Shown: in pieces, positions 18,473 through 26,927 of the stretch
Position numbering within the stretch: position 1 is the stretch's first letter
Layout of the letters: every line of letters begins with the position of its first letter
Source of the DNA: Nocardiopsis eucommiae
GTDB lineage: Bacteria > Actinomycetota > Actinomycetes > Streptosporangiales > Streptosporangiaceae
Length of the DNA stretch: 64,000 bases
Direction of reading: 5' to 3'
NCBI GenBank assembly: GCA_018388625.1
Contig: CP074402.1
Coordinates: forward strand, 5,146,001-5,210,000
Notes under the pieces: generated by a model
Databases searched by the model: none
What the model was told of the DNA's origin: nothing
Seen by the model: the letters and a program-made list of their open reading frames with translations, nothing else
Program-made: the position numbers and the translations under genes

Positions 18473-19464
18473 ATGAATCAGCCTCCTCCCCACGGACAGG
18501 ACCCCTATCAGGGTGGTCCTCCCTACGGATCGCCCTCCGGCGGTCAGCCCGCCATGGGCCCGCCCTCCGGGGGCCAGCCCGCGATGGGCCCGCCGCCCGG
18601 CGGCATGCCCCCGGCGGGATGCCCCCGGCGGGATGCCCCCGGCGGGATGCCTCCCGGCGGACCGCCGCCCATGGGCCCGCCCCCGCCCGGCGGGATGCCC
18701 CCGGCGGCCCGGGTGGCCCGGGTGGCCCCGGCGGCCCCTACGGCGGTGACCCCTACGGTGCCCCGGGCGGCCCCGGCTACGGCGGCGACCCCTACGGCGG
18801 CCAGTACGCGGGCGGCCAGTACGGCCCGCCCACTCCTCCTCCGTCCAAGGGCGGCGGCCCCTGGCTGTGGATCAGCCTGGGCTGCGGCGGTCTCTTCGTC
18901 ATCGGTGTGGCCCTGGTCGTCCTCCTCGTCTTCTTCCTCGCCGACGACGGCGGTGACGACGGCTACGGCGGCGGGTCCTCCGGCGGCACCTCGGAGTCCG
19001 AGGAGTCCGAGGGCACCGGCGGGACCTCCGGCGACACCAGCACCGGCCTCGGGAACGAGGAGCGCTCGAACCCGGACATGCCGGGGATCGGCGAGGAGGT
19101 CAGCCACAACGGCATGGTCTTCACGATCACGGAGATCGAGGTCGGCGCCGACGTCCCGGGGCACACTCCCTACGGCGAGTACGTCGTGGTGTACGTGAAC
19201 GTCACTCCCGACGGCAACGAGGACATCGAGTTCTGGCGCGACGAGCAGCACCTCTACACCTACTCCGGCGAGGCCATCCAGGAGGACTACGTCGCGACGG
19301 AGGGCTTCGACTCGAACTTCACGATGGACGTCGACATCGCCCCGGGTGACTCCGAGGTCGTGCCGATCGTCTTCGACGTCGACAACCCCGCCGACATCTC
19401 CCACATGGGCCTGAGCGCCGAGTTCCTGGGCGGCGACGAGATCGAGGTCGACGTCACCGGCTGA
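18473..19464 (+). CDS. Gly/Pro-rich membrane-anchored DUF4352 protein
   Basis: Membrane protein of about 331 residues. The N-terminal third is cytoplasmic and rich in Gly, Pro and Met (PPGGM repeats, then GGPYGGDPYG repeats). One membrane segment (PWLWISLGCGGLFVIGVALV) near residue 140 is followed by an acidic Gly/Ser linker and an outer DUF4352 domain (EEVSHNGMVFTITEIEV to DISHMGLSAEF). ATG 18473 follows AAGGA. Four C runs (18608-18612, 18622-18626, 18636-18640, 18698-18702) each appear one base short; restoring all four turns the garbled middle into regular PPGGM repeats and joins both frames. Surface function unknown. Confidence 0.82.
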
Positions 19465-19503
19465 CCCGTTCCGGGCCGGGCGTACACCGGCCGCACCCCT
19501 GAC

Positions 19504-19577
19504 CCCGGACCGCGACCACGGTCCGGGCGGTACCGCCCGAGGGCGGCCGGGCACACCCGCCCGGCCGCCCTCGGGCG
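19504..19577 (+). terminator. Tandem hairpin terminators
   Basis: A 9-bp hairpin (CCCGGACCG / CGGTCCGGG, 19504-19527) is followed by a perfect 19-bp hairpin with a six-base loop (19534-19577), just after the DUF4352 gene. Confidence 0.8.
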
Positions 19578-19835
19578 CGTGTGCGAAGGCATGAAAATCC
19601 ACGCCCCGAGCACGGCGAAACCTGTCGCTTCCTCCGAATTGATTTCGCCGCACAAAGGACATTGGTAACCGTGGCCACGGGAGTGCGCACACTTCACCCG
19701 TTTCTTTTCCGTCGCCCGGATGTCGGACGTTGACCGGCCATTCCCCTCTTACCTAAGGTGCGACCTCTACAACGCGCCGGCCGCGTCCTTCGCCGCCCGC
19801 AGTCGGGGCGGCGCTCGAAGAGGAGCGAGGGAACC

Positions 19836-20677
19836 ATGCCGCACACCGTCCGGGCCGCACTCGTACAGACCGAGTGGACCGGTGACGCCGAATCCATGAT
19901 GGCCGCCCACGAGAAGTACGCACGTGACGCCGCCGCCCAGGGAGCGCGGGTCATCGGCTTCCAGGAGGTCTTCAACGCCCCCTACTTCTGCCAGGTGCAG
20001 GAGCCCGAACACCACCGCTGGGCCGAGCCCGTCCCCGACGGCCCCACCGTCACCCGGTTCGGCGCCCTGGCCAGGGAACTGAACATGGTCATGGTGCTGC
20101 CGGTCTTCGAGGTGGAGAAGCCCGGCTTCTACTACAACACCGCAGCCGTCATCGACGCGGACGGCACGTACCTCGGCAAGTACCGCAAGCACCACATCCC
20201 GCAGGTGAAGGGCTTCTGGGAGAAGTACTACTTCCGTCCCGGCAACCTGGGCTGGCCGGTCTTCGACACGACGGTCGGGCGGATCGGCGTCTACATCTGC
20301 TACGACCGGCACTTCCCCGAGGGGTGGCGTGCACTCGGCCTGGCCGGGGCCCAGCTCGTCTACAACCCCTCCGCCACCAGCCGGGGCCTGTCCGCCTACC
20401 TGTGGAAGCTGGAGCAGCCCGCGGCGGCCGTGGCCAACGCGTACTTCGTGGCGGCGATCAACCGGGTCGGGGTCGAGGAGTACGGCGACAACGACTTCTA
20501 CGGGAGCAGCTACTTCGTGGACCCGCGCGGCCGGTTCGTCGGGGACGTGGCCTCCGACACCGACGCGGAGCTGGTCGTGCGCGACCTCGACCTCGACCTG
20601 GTCGACGAGGTCCGCCAGCAGTGGGCGTTCTACCGGGACCGCAGACCGGACGCGTACGGACCGCTGGTGGAGGGTAG
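19836..20677 (+). CDS. Beta-ureidopropionase (nitrilase superfamily)
   Basis: Carbon-nitrogen hydrolase of about 280 residues, predicted to hydrolyse N-carbamoyl-beta-alanine, the last step of reductive pyrimidine breakdown. The catalytic triad is visible: Glu in IGFQEVFNAPYFC, Lys in HHIPQVKGFWEKYYF and Cys in GVYICYDRHFPEGWR. ATG 19836 follows GAGCGAGGGA. As given, the frame reads straight into the dihydropyrimidinase. One extra G in the run at 20672-20674 would give GEG-type end plus TAG 20675-20677, five bases before the next ATG, so I place the stop there; a true fusion cannot be excluded. Confidence 0.85.
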
Positions 20678-20681
20678 GCCC

Positions 20682-22088
20682 ATGACCCGAACCCTCATCA
20701 GCGGCGGCCTCGTCGTCACCGCCTCCGAGGAACTGGAGGCGGACGTCCTCGTCGAGGGCGGCAAGGTGGCCGCGCTCGCCCTGCGCGGCAGCGACCCGGC
20801 CCGCTCCTGGGCCGCCAGCGGCGCCCGGACCATCGACGCCACCGGCCACTACGTCGTCCCGGGCGGCGTGGACGGTCACACCCACATGGAGATGCCCTTC
20901 GGCGGCACCCGCTCCGCCGACACCTTCGAGACCGGCACCCGCGCCGCCGCGTGGGGCGGCACCACCACCATCGTCGACTTCGCGATCCAGCGGCCGGGCG
21001 AGTCCGTGCGCGCCGGGGTGGACGCGTGGATGGCCAAGGCGGACGGTGCCTGTGCCGTCGACTACGCCTTCCACGCGATCCTGTCCGACGTCAACGAGTC
21101 CTCCCTCAAGGAGATGGACGCTCTCGTGGACGAGGGCATCACCTCGTTCAAGCTGTTCATGGCCTATCCGGGCGTGTTCTACAGCGACGACGGGCAGATC
21201 CTGCGGGCCATGCAGCGCGGCGCCGCCAACGGCGCGCTCACCATGATGCACGCGGAGAACGGCATCGCCATCGACGTCCTGGTGGAGCAGGCGCTGGCCG
21301 AGGGCCGGACCGACCCCCGGTACCACGGGGAGGTCCGGAAGGCCCTGCTGGAGTCCGAGGCCACCCACCGCGCCATCCAGCTGGCCCGGGTGGCGGGTGC
21401 GCCCCTGTACGTCGTGCACGTGTCCGCGACCGAGGCCGTGGCCGAGCTGGCGCGCGCACGGGACCTGGGCCTGAACGTGTTCGGGGAGACCTGCCCGCAG
21501 TACCTGTTCCTGTCCACGGACAACCTGGCCGAGCCGGGGTTCGAGGGCGCCAAGTACGTGTGCTCCACACCGCTGCGCCCCCGGGACCACCAGGAGCACC
21601 TGTGGCGGGCGCTGCGCACCAACGACCTGTCCGTGGTCTCCACCGACCACTGCCCGTTCTGCTTCGTCGGGCAGAAGGACCTGGGCGTGGGCGACTTCTC
21701 CCGGATCCCCAACGGCATGCCGGGGGTGGAGCACCGGATGGACCTGCTGCACCAGGCCGTGGTGGAGGGGCACATCAGCCGCCGCCGGTGGATCGAGCTG
21801 GCCTGCGCCACCCCGGCGCGCATGTTCGGGATGTACCCGAAGAAGGGCACCGTGGCCCCGGGAGCCGACGCCGACCTGGTGGTCTACGACCCCGGCGCCG
21901 AGCAGACCCTCTCGGCCGCCACCCACCACATGAACGTGGACTACTCCGCCTACGAGGGGAAGCGGGTGACGGGCCGCGCCCGCACCGTGCTCTCACGCGG
22001 TCGCGTGATCGTGGACGACGGTTCCTACCTGGGCTCGGCCGGTGACGGCTCCTACGTGCCCCGGTCCACCTGCCAGTACCTGGTCTGA
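20682..22088 (+). CDS. Dihydropyrimidinase / D-hydantoinase
   Basis: Cyclic amidohydrolase of 468 residues that opens dihydrouracil or hydantoins to carbamoyl amino acids, feeding the preceding ureidopropionase. Metal ligands are visible: GGVDGHTHMEMPFGG, the carboxylated Lys in FKLFMAYPG, MMHAENG, YVVHVSA and the Asp in VVSTDHCPF. The C-terminal strand segment ADADLVVYDP closes the fold. ATG 20682 follows GGAGGGTAGG. It is followed 10 bases later by the oxidoreductase gene, so all belong to one operon. Confidence 0.9.
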   Translation: MTRTLISGGLVVTASEELEADVLVEGGKVAALALRGSDPARSWAASGARTIDATGHYVVPGGVDGHTHMEMPFGGTRSADTFETGTRAAAWGGTTTIVDFAIQRPGESVRAGVDAWMAKADGACAVDYAFHAILSDVNESSLKEMDALVDEGITSFKLFMAYPGVFYSDDGQILRAMQRGAANGALTMMHAENGIAIDVLVEQALAEGRTDPRYHGEVRKALLESEATHRAIQLARVAGAPLYVVHVSATEAVAELARARDLGLNVFGETCPQYLFLSTDNLAEPGFEGAKYVCSTPLRPRDHQEHLWRALRTNDLSVVSTDHCPFCFVGQKDLGVGDFSRIPNGMPGVEHRMDLLHQAVVEGHISRRRWIELACATPARMFGMYPKKGTVAPGADADLVVYDPGAEQTLSAATHHMNVDYSAYEGKRVTGRARTVLSRGRVIVDDGSYLGSAGDGSYVPRSTCQYLV

Positions 22089-22098
22089 GGAGGCTCAC

Positions 22099-23123
22099 AT
22101 GGACTTCGGACTCGTCCTCCAGACGGATCCGCCCGCCGACCTGCTGATCGAACGGATGGTCCGCGCCGAGGGGCACGGCTTCACCCACGGGTGGACGTTC
22201 GACTCCGCGGTGCTCTGGCAGGAACCCTTCGTCATCCACAGCCGGGTGCTGGACCGGACCGAACGGATGGTGGTCGGCCCGATGGTCACCAACCCGAGCA
22301 CCCGCTCGTGGGAGGTGACGGCGTCGACGTTCGCCACCCTCAACGACATGCACGGCAACCGGACCGTCTGCGGGATCGGCCGGGGCGACTCCGCCCTGCG
22401 CGTGGCCGGACGCAAACCCGCCACGCTGGCCCAGCTCTCCGAGGCGATGACGGTGATCCGGGACCTCGCCGAGGGCCGCGAGGCCCGGATGGGCGAGACC
22501 GGGATGCGCATCCCCTGGGTGCGTGGGGGTTCCCTGCCCATGTGGATGGGCGCGTACGGTCCCAAGGCCCTCGACATGGTGGGGCGTGAGGCGGACGGCT
22601 TCATCCTCCAGCTCGCGGACCCCTACCTGACCGAGTGGATGGTGCGGGCCGTGCGGACGGCCGCCGAGGCCGCCGGGCGCGGGCCCGACGCGGTGCGGAT
22701 CTGCGTGGCCGCGCCCGCCTACGTGACCGACGGGTCGGCCGAGGGACTGGCGCACGCCAGGAAACAGTGCCGCTGGTTCGGGGGATGGTCGGCAACCACG
22801 TCGCGGACCTCGTGGCCCGGTACGGCGACCAGTCCGACGTGGTGCCCCAGGAGCTCACCGACTACGTGAGGGCCCGCGAGGGCTACGACTACAGCCACCA
22901 CGGTCGGGTGGACAACCCCGACACCGACTTCGTCCCCGACGCCATCGTGGACCGGTTCTGCCTCCTCGGGTCGGTCTCCGACCACGTGGAGAAGCTGGAG
23001 CGGCTCCGTGCCCTGGGGGTGGACCAGTTCGCGGTCTACGCCATGCACGACGACGTCGACGGGGTGATCGACACCTACGGCAGGGAGGTCGTCCCGGCGC
23101 TGTCCGGGGAACCCGTGGCCTGA
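22099..23123 (+). CDS. LLM-class F420-type oxidoreductase
   Basis: Luciferase-like (LLM) TIM-barrel oxidoreductase of about 341 residues, F420- or flavin-dependent. Family features: MDFGLVLQTDPPA start, MVVGPMVTNPSTRSWEVTAS, GIGRGDSALRVAGRKP, and PMWMGAYGPKALDMVGREAD. The frame changes at the G run 22780-22784; one added base joins CRWFGG to MVGNHVADLVARYG. ATG 22099 follows TGAGGAGG. In this operon it may supply dihydropyrimidine, either reducing uracil or thymine or acting on a hydantoin; that role is inferred. Confidence 0.85.
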
Positions 23124-23135
23124 CCGCCCCTCCGC

Positions 23136-23171
23136 CCTCGTGGGCGGTCCCGGCCGGGACCGCCCACGAGG
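23136..23171 (+). terminator. 16-bp hairpin terminator
   Basis: Perfect 16-bp inverted repeat with a GGCC tetraloop directly after the LLM oxidoreductase stop. It may separate the enzyme genes from the transporter or attenuate its expression. Confidence 0.8.
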
Positions 23172-23332
23172 CGTCAGTACGACACGGATGACGTGCGAAG
23201 ATATTCGATGGCCTGAAGCAGATCAGGATATTTCGGGTATGACCGGGTTCCCGCACAGGCCGCACGCGCGTGGGACCTGCGTCGCGCCCACGCACTCGCT
23301 CCCCGTCAGCACCACCGAAACACAGGTGACCC

Positions 23333-24889
23333 GTGTCCCACTCACCACCCGCGCCAGAGTCAACGTCCCAGGTCGTCCACCCCGACGGTCGGGTGTCGAT
23401 GCCCGAGGGCACCACGCTCCCCGACGGCCCGTTCGTCAACGACGACCTCCAGCCCGTCCCCATGTCCAAGCGGACCTGGGGCACCGGGAGCTTCACCGCG
23501 CTGTGGGTGAGCATGTCGGTGAGCATCCCCGCGTGGACGCTGGCCAGCGGGCTGATCGCCGCCGGGATGGACTGGCGGCAGGCGATGGTCACCATCGTGC
23601 TGGGCAACCTGATCGTGCTGCTGCCGATGGTGCTCACCGGGCACGCGGGCGCCAAGTACGGCATCCCGTTCCCGGTGTTCGCCCGGTCCTCCTTCGGCCT
23701 GCGCGGCGCCAACCTGCCCGCCCTGCTGCGCGGCGCCGTCGCCTGCGGGTGGTTCGGCATCCAGACGTGGGTCGGCGGTCAGGGCGTGTACGTCCTGGCC
23801 GGTCGCCTGTTCGGTGACTCCTGGACCGGCGCCGCCGCGATCGGCGGGTACGCGTGGACGCTGTGGCTGTCGTTCGGCCTGTTCTGGCTGGTGCAGGTCG
23901 CGATCATCCTGTGGGGCATGGAGGGCGTGCGCAGGCTCCAGGTCTGGGCGGCGCCGCTGATGGCCGTCGGCGGTGTGGCGCTGCTGGCGTGGATGGCCTA
24001 CGAGGCCGGCGGCTTCGGGCCGATGCTCAGCACGGAGGACGGCCTCGGCTGGGGTCCGTCGTTCTGGGTGCTGTTCTTCCCCTCGCTCATGGGCGTGATC
24101 GGCTACTGGGCGACCCTGACCCTGAACATCAGCGACTTCACCCGGTTCGCCTCCTCGCAGCGCTCCCAGGTCCTCGGCCAGTCGCTGGGCCTGCCCACCA
24201 CGATGACGCTCTTCTCGCTGATCGCGGTCATGGTGACGGCCGGGACCTCGGTCGTCTACGGCGAGGCACTGTGGAACCCGATCGACGTCGTGAACCAGAT
24301 GGGCAGCGGGATCGGCCTGCTCTTCGCGATCTTCGTGGTGCTGCTGGCGACCGTGTCCACCAACATCGCCGCGAACCTGGTGGGCCCCGCCTACGACCTG
24401 GCCAACCTGAAGCCGAACTGGTTCAGCTTCCGGGTGGGCGCGATCACCACGTCGTTCCTGGGGGTCATGATCTTCCCCTGGAAGCTCATGGAGGACGAGA
24501 ACGTCTACATCTTCTCGTGGCTGGGCACGGTCGGCAGCCTGCTCGGCGCGGTGGCGGGCATCCTGCTGGCCGACTACTGGCTGCTGCGCCGCACCCGGGT
24601 GAACCTGCCCGCGCTCTACACGCGTGACTCCGAGTACTGGTACTCGCGCGGCTGGAACTGGCGCGCGCTGGTGGCCTTCGGCGTGGGCGCGCTGCTGGCC
24701 GTGGGCGGCGCCGACCTGGGCTCGGGTCCGCTCATCGGGTTCCTGGCCCCGCTGGCCGACTACGGCTGGGTGGTGGCCCTGCTCACCGCGCTGCTGCTGC
24801 ACTGGGGGCTGGGCCGGTTCGTTCCGGACCGCCGCCAGCACGAGGCCGACCTCACCGCCGCGGGAAGGCCCACCGAGCCCGCCGCCTGA
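23333..24889 (+). CDS. NCS1-family nucleobase/hydantoin transporter
   Basis: Sodium- or proton-coupled symporter of 518 residues, NCS1 family (Mhp1/allantoin permease type), with about twelve membrane segments. Typical: NDDLQPVPMSKRTWGTGSFTA before helix 1, GAKYGIPFPVFARSSFGLRG, VACGWFGIQTWVGGQGVY, and TLNISDFTRFASSQRSQVLG. GTG 23333 follows AGGTGA. It stands 210 bases after the catabolic enzymes on the same strand and probably imports the pyrimidine or hydantoin they degrade. A terminator lies at each end. Confidence 0.9.
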   Translation: MSHSPPAPESTSQVVHPDGRVSMPEGTTLPDGPFVNDDLQPVPMSKRTWGTGSFTALWVSMSVSIPAWTLASGLIAAGMDWRQAMVTIVLGNLIVLLPMVLTGHAGAKYGIPFPVFARSSFGLRGANLPALLRGAVACGWFGIQTWVGGQGVYVLAGRLFGDSWTGAAAIGGYAWTLWLSFGLFWLVQVAIILWGMEGVRRLQVWAAPLMAVGGVALLAWMAYEAGGFGPMLSTEDGLGWGPSFWVLFFPSLMGVIGYWATLTLNISDFTRFASSQRSQVLGQSLGLPTTMTLFSLIAVMVTAGTSVVYGEALWNPIDVVNQMGSGIGLLFAIFVVLLATVSTNIAANLVGPAYDLANLKPNWFSFRVGAITTSFLGVMIFPWKLMEDENVYIFSWLGTVGSLLGAVAGILLADYWLLRRTRVNLPALYTRDSEYWYSRGWNWRALVAFGVGALLAVGGADLGSGPLIGFLAPLADYGWVVALLTALLLHWGLGRFVPDRRQHEADLTAAGRPTEPAA

Positions 24890-25457
24890 GCCCCGGGGCG
24901 CCAGCCCCGCGGTCCCCGACCCCGGTTTCCCGAAGTGATCACTCACGATCCGGGAACCGGGGTCGACCCTTTTCCGCCCCCGTGTCCGACTGACCGGTTC
25001 ACGAACGCGCGGGGTCCGGGTCCGGTATGTCACGACACGCCGGGCGCGGCCCCGCTTCCCGGGCAGACCAACCGGACACAGCGTGCCGAACAGCACGGCA
25101 TGTTTCGTTGTTTTCCGTGGTCAGAGGGGGTAACGTCGAAATCTGCGTACATCCCCGGGCATCCTTCCCGTGGGGACGACGGCCAGCGGACCTCTCAGGC
25201 ACCTCACGCCACCGCGACCTCGCGGGCAACACGTCACACCGTCGTGTGAACCGGATCGTGCCCCATGCCGTCATCAATGTGGAGTTCTCGCGCGAATCGT
25301 GCGTGAACACCAGAAGAACGTCAGTACACCATCCGAGAAACCCTTCACCCCACGGGGCGTCACGGTCATCCGCGACTCGGCCTGACGTGCCACCACCGAG
25401 CACGTTGTTCCCCCAAGGTCGGGCACAGAGTTTCCACGAGTTCCACGGGAGACGAAC
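24890..25457. other. Intergenic, promoter of wall-polymer genes
   Basis: 568 bases without a convincing gene. It begins with the terminator at 24918-24964 and must hold the promoter of the cytidylyltransferase operon; the locally AT-richer stretch 25098-25140 is a likely place. Confidence 0.45.
24918..24964 (+). terminator. Hairpin terminator
   Basis: GACCCCGGTTTCCC / GGGAACCGGGGTC with one bulged base, followed by GACCCTTTTCC. It ends the transporter transcript. Confidence 0.75.
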
Positions 25458-26927
25458 TTGCCTGATATCACCACCCCGCGTCCCATCCCCGCCCCCGCCA
25501 CCCGCACCGTGGCGGTCGTGCTGGCGGGCGGCAGCGGTCAACGCATCGGCCTCGCGACACCGAAGCAGCTGCTCAAGATCGCCGGGAAGACGATCCTGGA
25601 GCACACGCTCACCATCTTCGAGCGCGCCGAGCGAGTGGACGAGGTCATCGTGATGATGAACCCGGGCTTCGTCACCGACGCCCAGAGCATCGTCGACCGC
25701 GCCGGACTGTCCAAGGTCACCCAGGTGATCCCGGGCGGTACCTCGCGCAACGCCACGACGCAGCTGGCCCTGGACGCGCTGGCCCACCTCCCCGCGGCCA
25801 CCACCAACGTCCTCTTCCACGACGCCGTGCGACCGATGCTCTCCCAGCGGATCATCGAGGACTGCGTCACCGCGCTGGAGACCCACCAGGCCGTGGACGT
25901 GGCCATCCCGTCGTCGGACACCATCATCGAGGTCGACGACGAGCTCATCACCGACGTCCCCCAGCGGTCGCGGCTGCGCCGCGGGCAGACCCCGCAGGCC
26001 TTCCGGCTCTCCACCATCCGCGACGCGTACGCGCACGCGTGGGAGGACCCCGGCTTCGAGGCCACTGACGACTGCTCCGTCGTCCTGCGCTACTCCCCCG
26101 ACGTGCCCATCCACGTGGTCGCCGGTGAGGAGCAGAACATGAAGGTCACCCAGCCGGTCGACATCTTCATCGCGGACAAGCTCTTCCAACTCGCCACCTC
26201 CGCCACGCCGGAGCTCTCCGAGGACGACTACGAGCGCCAGCTCTCCGGCAGGACCGTCGTGGTCTTCGGCGGCAGCTACGGCATCGGCGCCGGTGTCGCG
26301 GACCTGGCCGAGAAGCACGGCGCCCGCGTCTTCCGCTACTCCCGCAGCGCCACCCGCACCAACGTGGCCAACCCGGACGACGTCGCCGGTGCCCTGGAGC
26401 AGGCCTACACCGCCACCGGGCGCGTGGACTTCGTGGTCAACACCGCCGGGGTGCTGCGCATCGGCCGCCTGGACCAGACCAACCCCGCCGAGATCGAGGA
26501 CACCCTCCGGGTCAACTACCTGGCGCCGGTGAACATCGCCCGCGCCTCCTTCCCGTACCTGGCCCGGACCGGCGGGCAGCTGCTGCTGTACACGTCCAGC
26601 TCCTACACCCGGGGCCGCGCCGAGTACAGCCTCTACTCCTCCACCAAGGCCGCCACGGTCAACCTCACCCAGGCGCTGGCCGACGAGTGGTCGGCCGACG
26701 GGGTGCGGATCAACTGCATCAACCCCGAACGCACCCAGACACCCATGCGCACCAGGGCTTTCGGGGACGAGCCCGCAGGCAGCCTGCTCAGCTCCGACCA
26801 GGTCGCCCGCACCTCCGTCGACGTCCTCCTCTCCGACCTGACCGGCCACGTCGTCGACGTGCGCAGGGAGAGCCTCGCCCTGTCCGGAGCCCGCACGCAC
26901 GAGAAGGAACGGGAAGCGGCGAAGTGA
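25458..26927 (+). CDS. Bifunctional cytidylyltransferase / SDR (TarI-TarJ-like)
   Basis: Fusion of 489 residues like Haemophilus Acs1/Bcs1 and the TarI-TarJ pair, which make CDP-ribitol for wall or capsule polymers. N-terminal nucleotidyltransferase: VAVVLAGGSGQRIGLATPKQ, LFHDAVRPM, RRGQTPQAFR (residues about 17-235). C-terminal short-chain dehydrogenase: VVVFGGSYGIGAGVADLAE, VNTAGVL, and the YSLYSSTKAA catalytic Tyr-Lys pair. Start is TTG 25458 with GGGAGA upstream; no ATG/GTG in frame fits better. Its stop overlaps the polymerase start (GTGA). CDP-ribitol as product is inferred from the fusion. Confidence 0.87.
   Translation: MPDITTPRPIPAPATRTVAVVLAGGSGQRIGLATPKQLLKIAGKTILEHTLTIFERAERVDEVIVMMNPGFVTDAQSIVDRAGLSKVTQVIPGGTSRNATTQLALDALAHLPAATTNVLFHDAVRPMLSQRIIEDCVTALETHQAVDVAIPSSDTIIEVDDELITDVPQRSRLRRGQTPQAFRLSTIRDAYAHAWEDPGFEATDDCSVVLRYSPDVPIHVVAGEEQNMKVTQPVDIFIADKLFQLATSATPELSEDDYERQLSGRTVVVFGGSYGIGAGVADLAEKHGARVFRYSRSATRTNVANPDDVAGALEQAYTATGRVDFVVNTAGVLRIGRLDQTNPAEIEDTLRVNYLAPVNIARASFPYLARTGGQLLLYTSSSYTRGRAEYSLYSSTKAATVNLTQALADEWSADGVRINCINPERTQTPMRTRAFGDEPAGSLLSSDQVARTSVDVLLSDLTGHVVDVRRESLALSGARTHEKEREAAK

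Noticed and set aside
23360..25096. Long minus-strand frame opposite the NCS1 transporter
   Set aside because: Shadow frame rich in Gln, His and Arg, typical of reverse reading of GC-rich membrane protein genes.
25000..26900. Long minus-strand open frame opposite the cytidylyltransferase gene
   Set aside because: High-GC shadow of a recognised gene in the opposite strand; its translation is low-complexity Gly/Val/Asp with no motifs.
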